Assembly: GCA_011046055.1 (NCBI GenBank)
Contig: DSBN01000301.1
Location: 1-6,175, forward strand
Source: Sediminispirochaeta sp.
Lineage (GTDB): Bacteria > Spirochaetota > Spirochaetia > DSM-16054 > Sediminispirochaetaceae
Direction: 5' to 3'
DNA: 6,175 nucleotides
Shown: one piece after another, positions 5,098 through 6,175 of the stretch
Layout: every line of letters begins with the position of its first letter
How positions within the stretch are numbered: the stretch's first letter is position 1
Program-made: the position numbers and the translations under genes
The notes under the pieces: generated by a model
Database searches by the model: none
What the model was told of the DNA's origin: nothing
The model's input: the letters and a program-made list of their open reading frames with translations, nothing else

Positions 5098-6129
5098 ATG
5101 AACGAAGTCCTGTCGCAAGATGAAATAGATCAATTACTCACCGCGATTTCCACCGGGGAGATAGAGAGCGAGACCAGTACGCCCGCGGCCCAGGATCAGC
5201 GGAAGATCAAGATCTATGATTTCAAGCGTCCGGATAAGTTCTCCAAGGAACAGATCCGCACCGTCTCCATCATGCACGAGACCTTCGCCCGATTGACTAC
5301 CACGGCCCTTTCGGCCCAACTGCGGAGCATGGTCAACGTTCACGTTGCTTCGGTAGATCAGCTGACCTACGAAGAGTTTATCCGGTCGATACCCAATCCG
5401 ACGACGCTGGGGATTATCAATATGGACCCCCTCAAGGGATCGGCGATCATGGAGATCGATCCGGCGATCACCTTCTCGGTTATCGATAGACTTTTTGGCG
5501 GACAGGGAGAGGGGACCAAGGTCAATCGGGATCTCACGGACATCGAACAGTCGGTCATGGAGGGGATAATTGTCCGCATACTGGGCAACCTGCGCGAGGC
5601 TTGGAGCCAGGTTATCGACCTGCGGCCGAGATTAGGACAGATCGAGACCAACCCCCAATTCGCGCAGATCGTTCCCCCAACGGAGATGGTAGTTTTGGTG
5701 ACCCTGGAGACCAAAGTGGGGGAAATAGAAGGCATGATGAATTTCTGCATTCCCTATCTGACCATTGAACCGATCATCTCCAAGCTGTCAGCCCAGTACA
5801 TGTATTCATCGGTAAGAAGCGGCGCTACTACCGAGAACCTCAATATCCTGAAGGATCGGTTATCGAATATCGACGTTTCGGTGGTTGCAGAGGTCGGGAG
5901 TATGCAGCTGACCGTGAGGGACGTGCTGTCCCTGCGCAGAGGGGATGTGATTCGTTTTCCCAATGTGCAGATAAAAGACCCGATGGTGTTAAAGATCGGT
6001 AACAGAAAGAAATTCCTCTGCCGCCCCGGTATAGTGAGCAACAAGGTGGCGGTACAGATAACCGAAAAACTAGAAGAGATCAGCAAGGACGAGTTTGAAG
6101 AGCTCGTAGCCGAAGAAGGAGAAGAGTGA
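5098..6129 (+). CDS. fliM: Flagellar motor switch protein FliM
   Basis: FliM is the C-ring subunit that binds CheY-P and reverses rotation. From ATG 5098 it has 343 residues. LSQDEIDQLL (5-14) is the CheY-P docking peptide, followed by a flexible linker to about residue 38 and the conserved YDFKRPDKFSKEQ (40-52). The middle CheC-like domain (~45-235) carries the FliG-contacting FGGQGEG loop (133-139) and ends near the PYLTIEPIISKL helix (219-230). The C-terminal SpoA domain (about 253-328) has VRDVLSLRRGDVI and the basic NRKKFLCRPG stretch (302-311), which pairs with FliN/FliY. The two cysteines are at 217 and 308. An acidic tail follows. It starts 16 nt after fliL, and its stop shares one base with the next start (TGATG), so coupled translation of the two C-ring proteins is likely. 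Confidence 0.97.
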   Translation: MNEVLSQDEIDQLLTAISTGEIESETSTPAAQDQRKIKIYDFKRPDKFSKEQIRTVSIMHETFARLTTTALSAQLRSMVNVHVASVDQLTYEEFIRSIPNPTTLGIINMDPLKGSAIMEIDPAITFSVIDRLFGGQGEGTKVNRDLTDIEQSVMEGIIVRILGNLREAWSQVIDLRPRLGQIETNPQFAQIVPPTEMVVLVTLETKVGEIEGMMNFCIPYLTIEPIISKLSAQYMYSSVRSGATTENLNILKDRLSNIDVSVVAEVGSMQLTVRDVLSLRRGDVIRFPNVQIKDPMVLKIGNRKKFLCRPGIVSNKVAVQITEKLEEISKDEFEELVAEEGEE

Positions 6130-6175
6130 TGAGTGACGGTTCTCTCTCGCAAGATGAAATTGATGCCCTGCTACA
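6129..6175 (+). CDS. fliY: FliY/FliN-type motor switch protein, N-terminal fragment (3' truncated by window edge)
   Basis: Only 15 codons are visible: MSDGSLSQDEIDALL. AAGGAG (6116-6121), formed by the last codons of fliM, lies 7 nt before ATG 6129. LSQDEIDALL closely repeats the CheY-P docking peptide of FliM. FliY-type proteins (FliN with an N-terminal docking peptide and usually a CheC-like domain) start this way in spirochaetes and Bacillus and follow fliM. Whether the protein has a CheC-like domain (FliY) or only a SpoA domain (FliN) cannot be seen here, so the symbol is provisional. Confidence 0.8.
   Translation, partial: MSDGSLSQDEIDALL

Overview
The window is a stretch of a chromosomal flagellar/motility operon, all on the + strand and almost wholly coding. 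The order is fliK (5' end missing) - flgD - flgE - flbD - motA - motB - fliL - fliM - fliY/fliN (first 15 codons only). This order, the short FlgD, the FlgE starting MMRSL, and a MotB reading PEWMTTYGDMVTLLL all point to a spirochaete. I infer a Treponema/Spirochaeta-type lineage. Base composition looks balanced (roughly 50-55% G+C by eye), unlike Borrelia or T. denticola, so a free-living or environmental Spirochaeta-like organism is plausible. The genus cannot be fixed from this window. In spirochaetes the filaments, and therefore the hook built by these genes, lie in the periplasm.

Layout. 1-2699 is the hook-assembly block: FliK (hook-length ruler), FlgD (hook cap/scaffold) and FlgE (hook subunit). 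2738-4473 is the stator block: FlbD (SwrD-like), MotA and MotB, which form the ion channel anchored to peptidoglycan. 4530-6175 is the stator-associated/switch block: FliL, FliM and the start of FliY/FliN (C-ring, which receives CheY-P). Genes are tightly packed: flgD/flgE overlap by 4 nt, flbD and motA are 3 nt apart, and fliM/fliY share one base. The only gaps above 20 nt are 2700-2737 (before flbD) and 4474-4529 (before fliL). Each carries a sigma70-like promoter candidate, and the fliL one is better. No stretch above 300 nt lacks a gene. I see no RNA genes, mobile elements or CRISPR arrays.

No wholly new system is visible. Two details deserve attention. (1) FlgE contains no cysteine. At the position matching Cys178 of T. 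denticola FlgE, which forms the lysinoalanine hook cross-link with Lys165, it has Ser178, while Lys165 and Asn179 are kept. (2) Inside flbD, just upstream of motA, lies a perfect 11-bp hairpin with an 8-nt loop holding AAGGAGG, followed by a run of five T. It looks like an intrinsic terminator or attenuator placed before the stator genes, and flbD itself has an unusually distant ribosome binding site.
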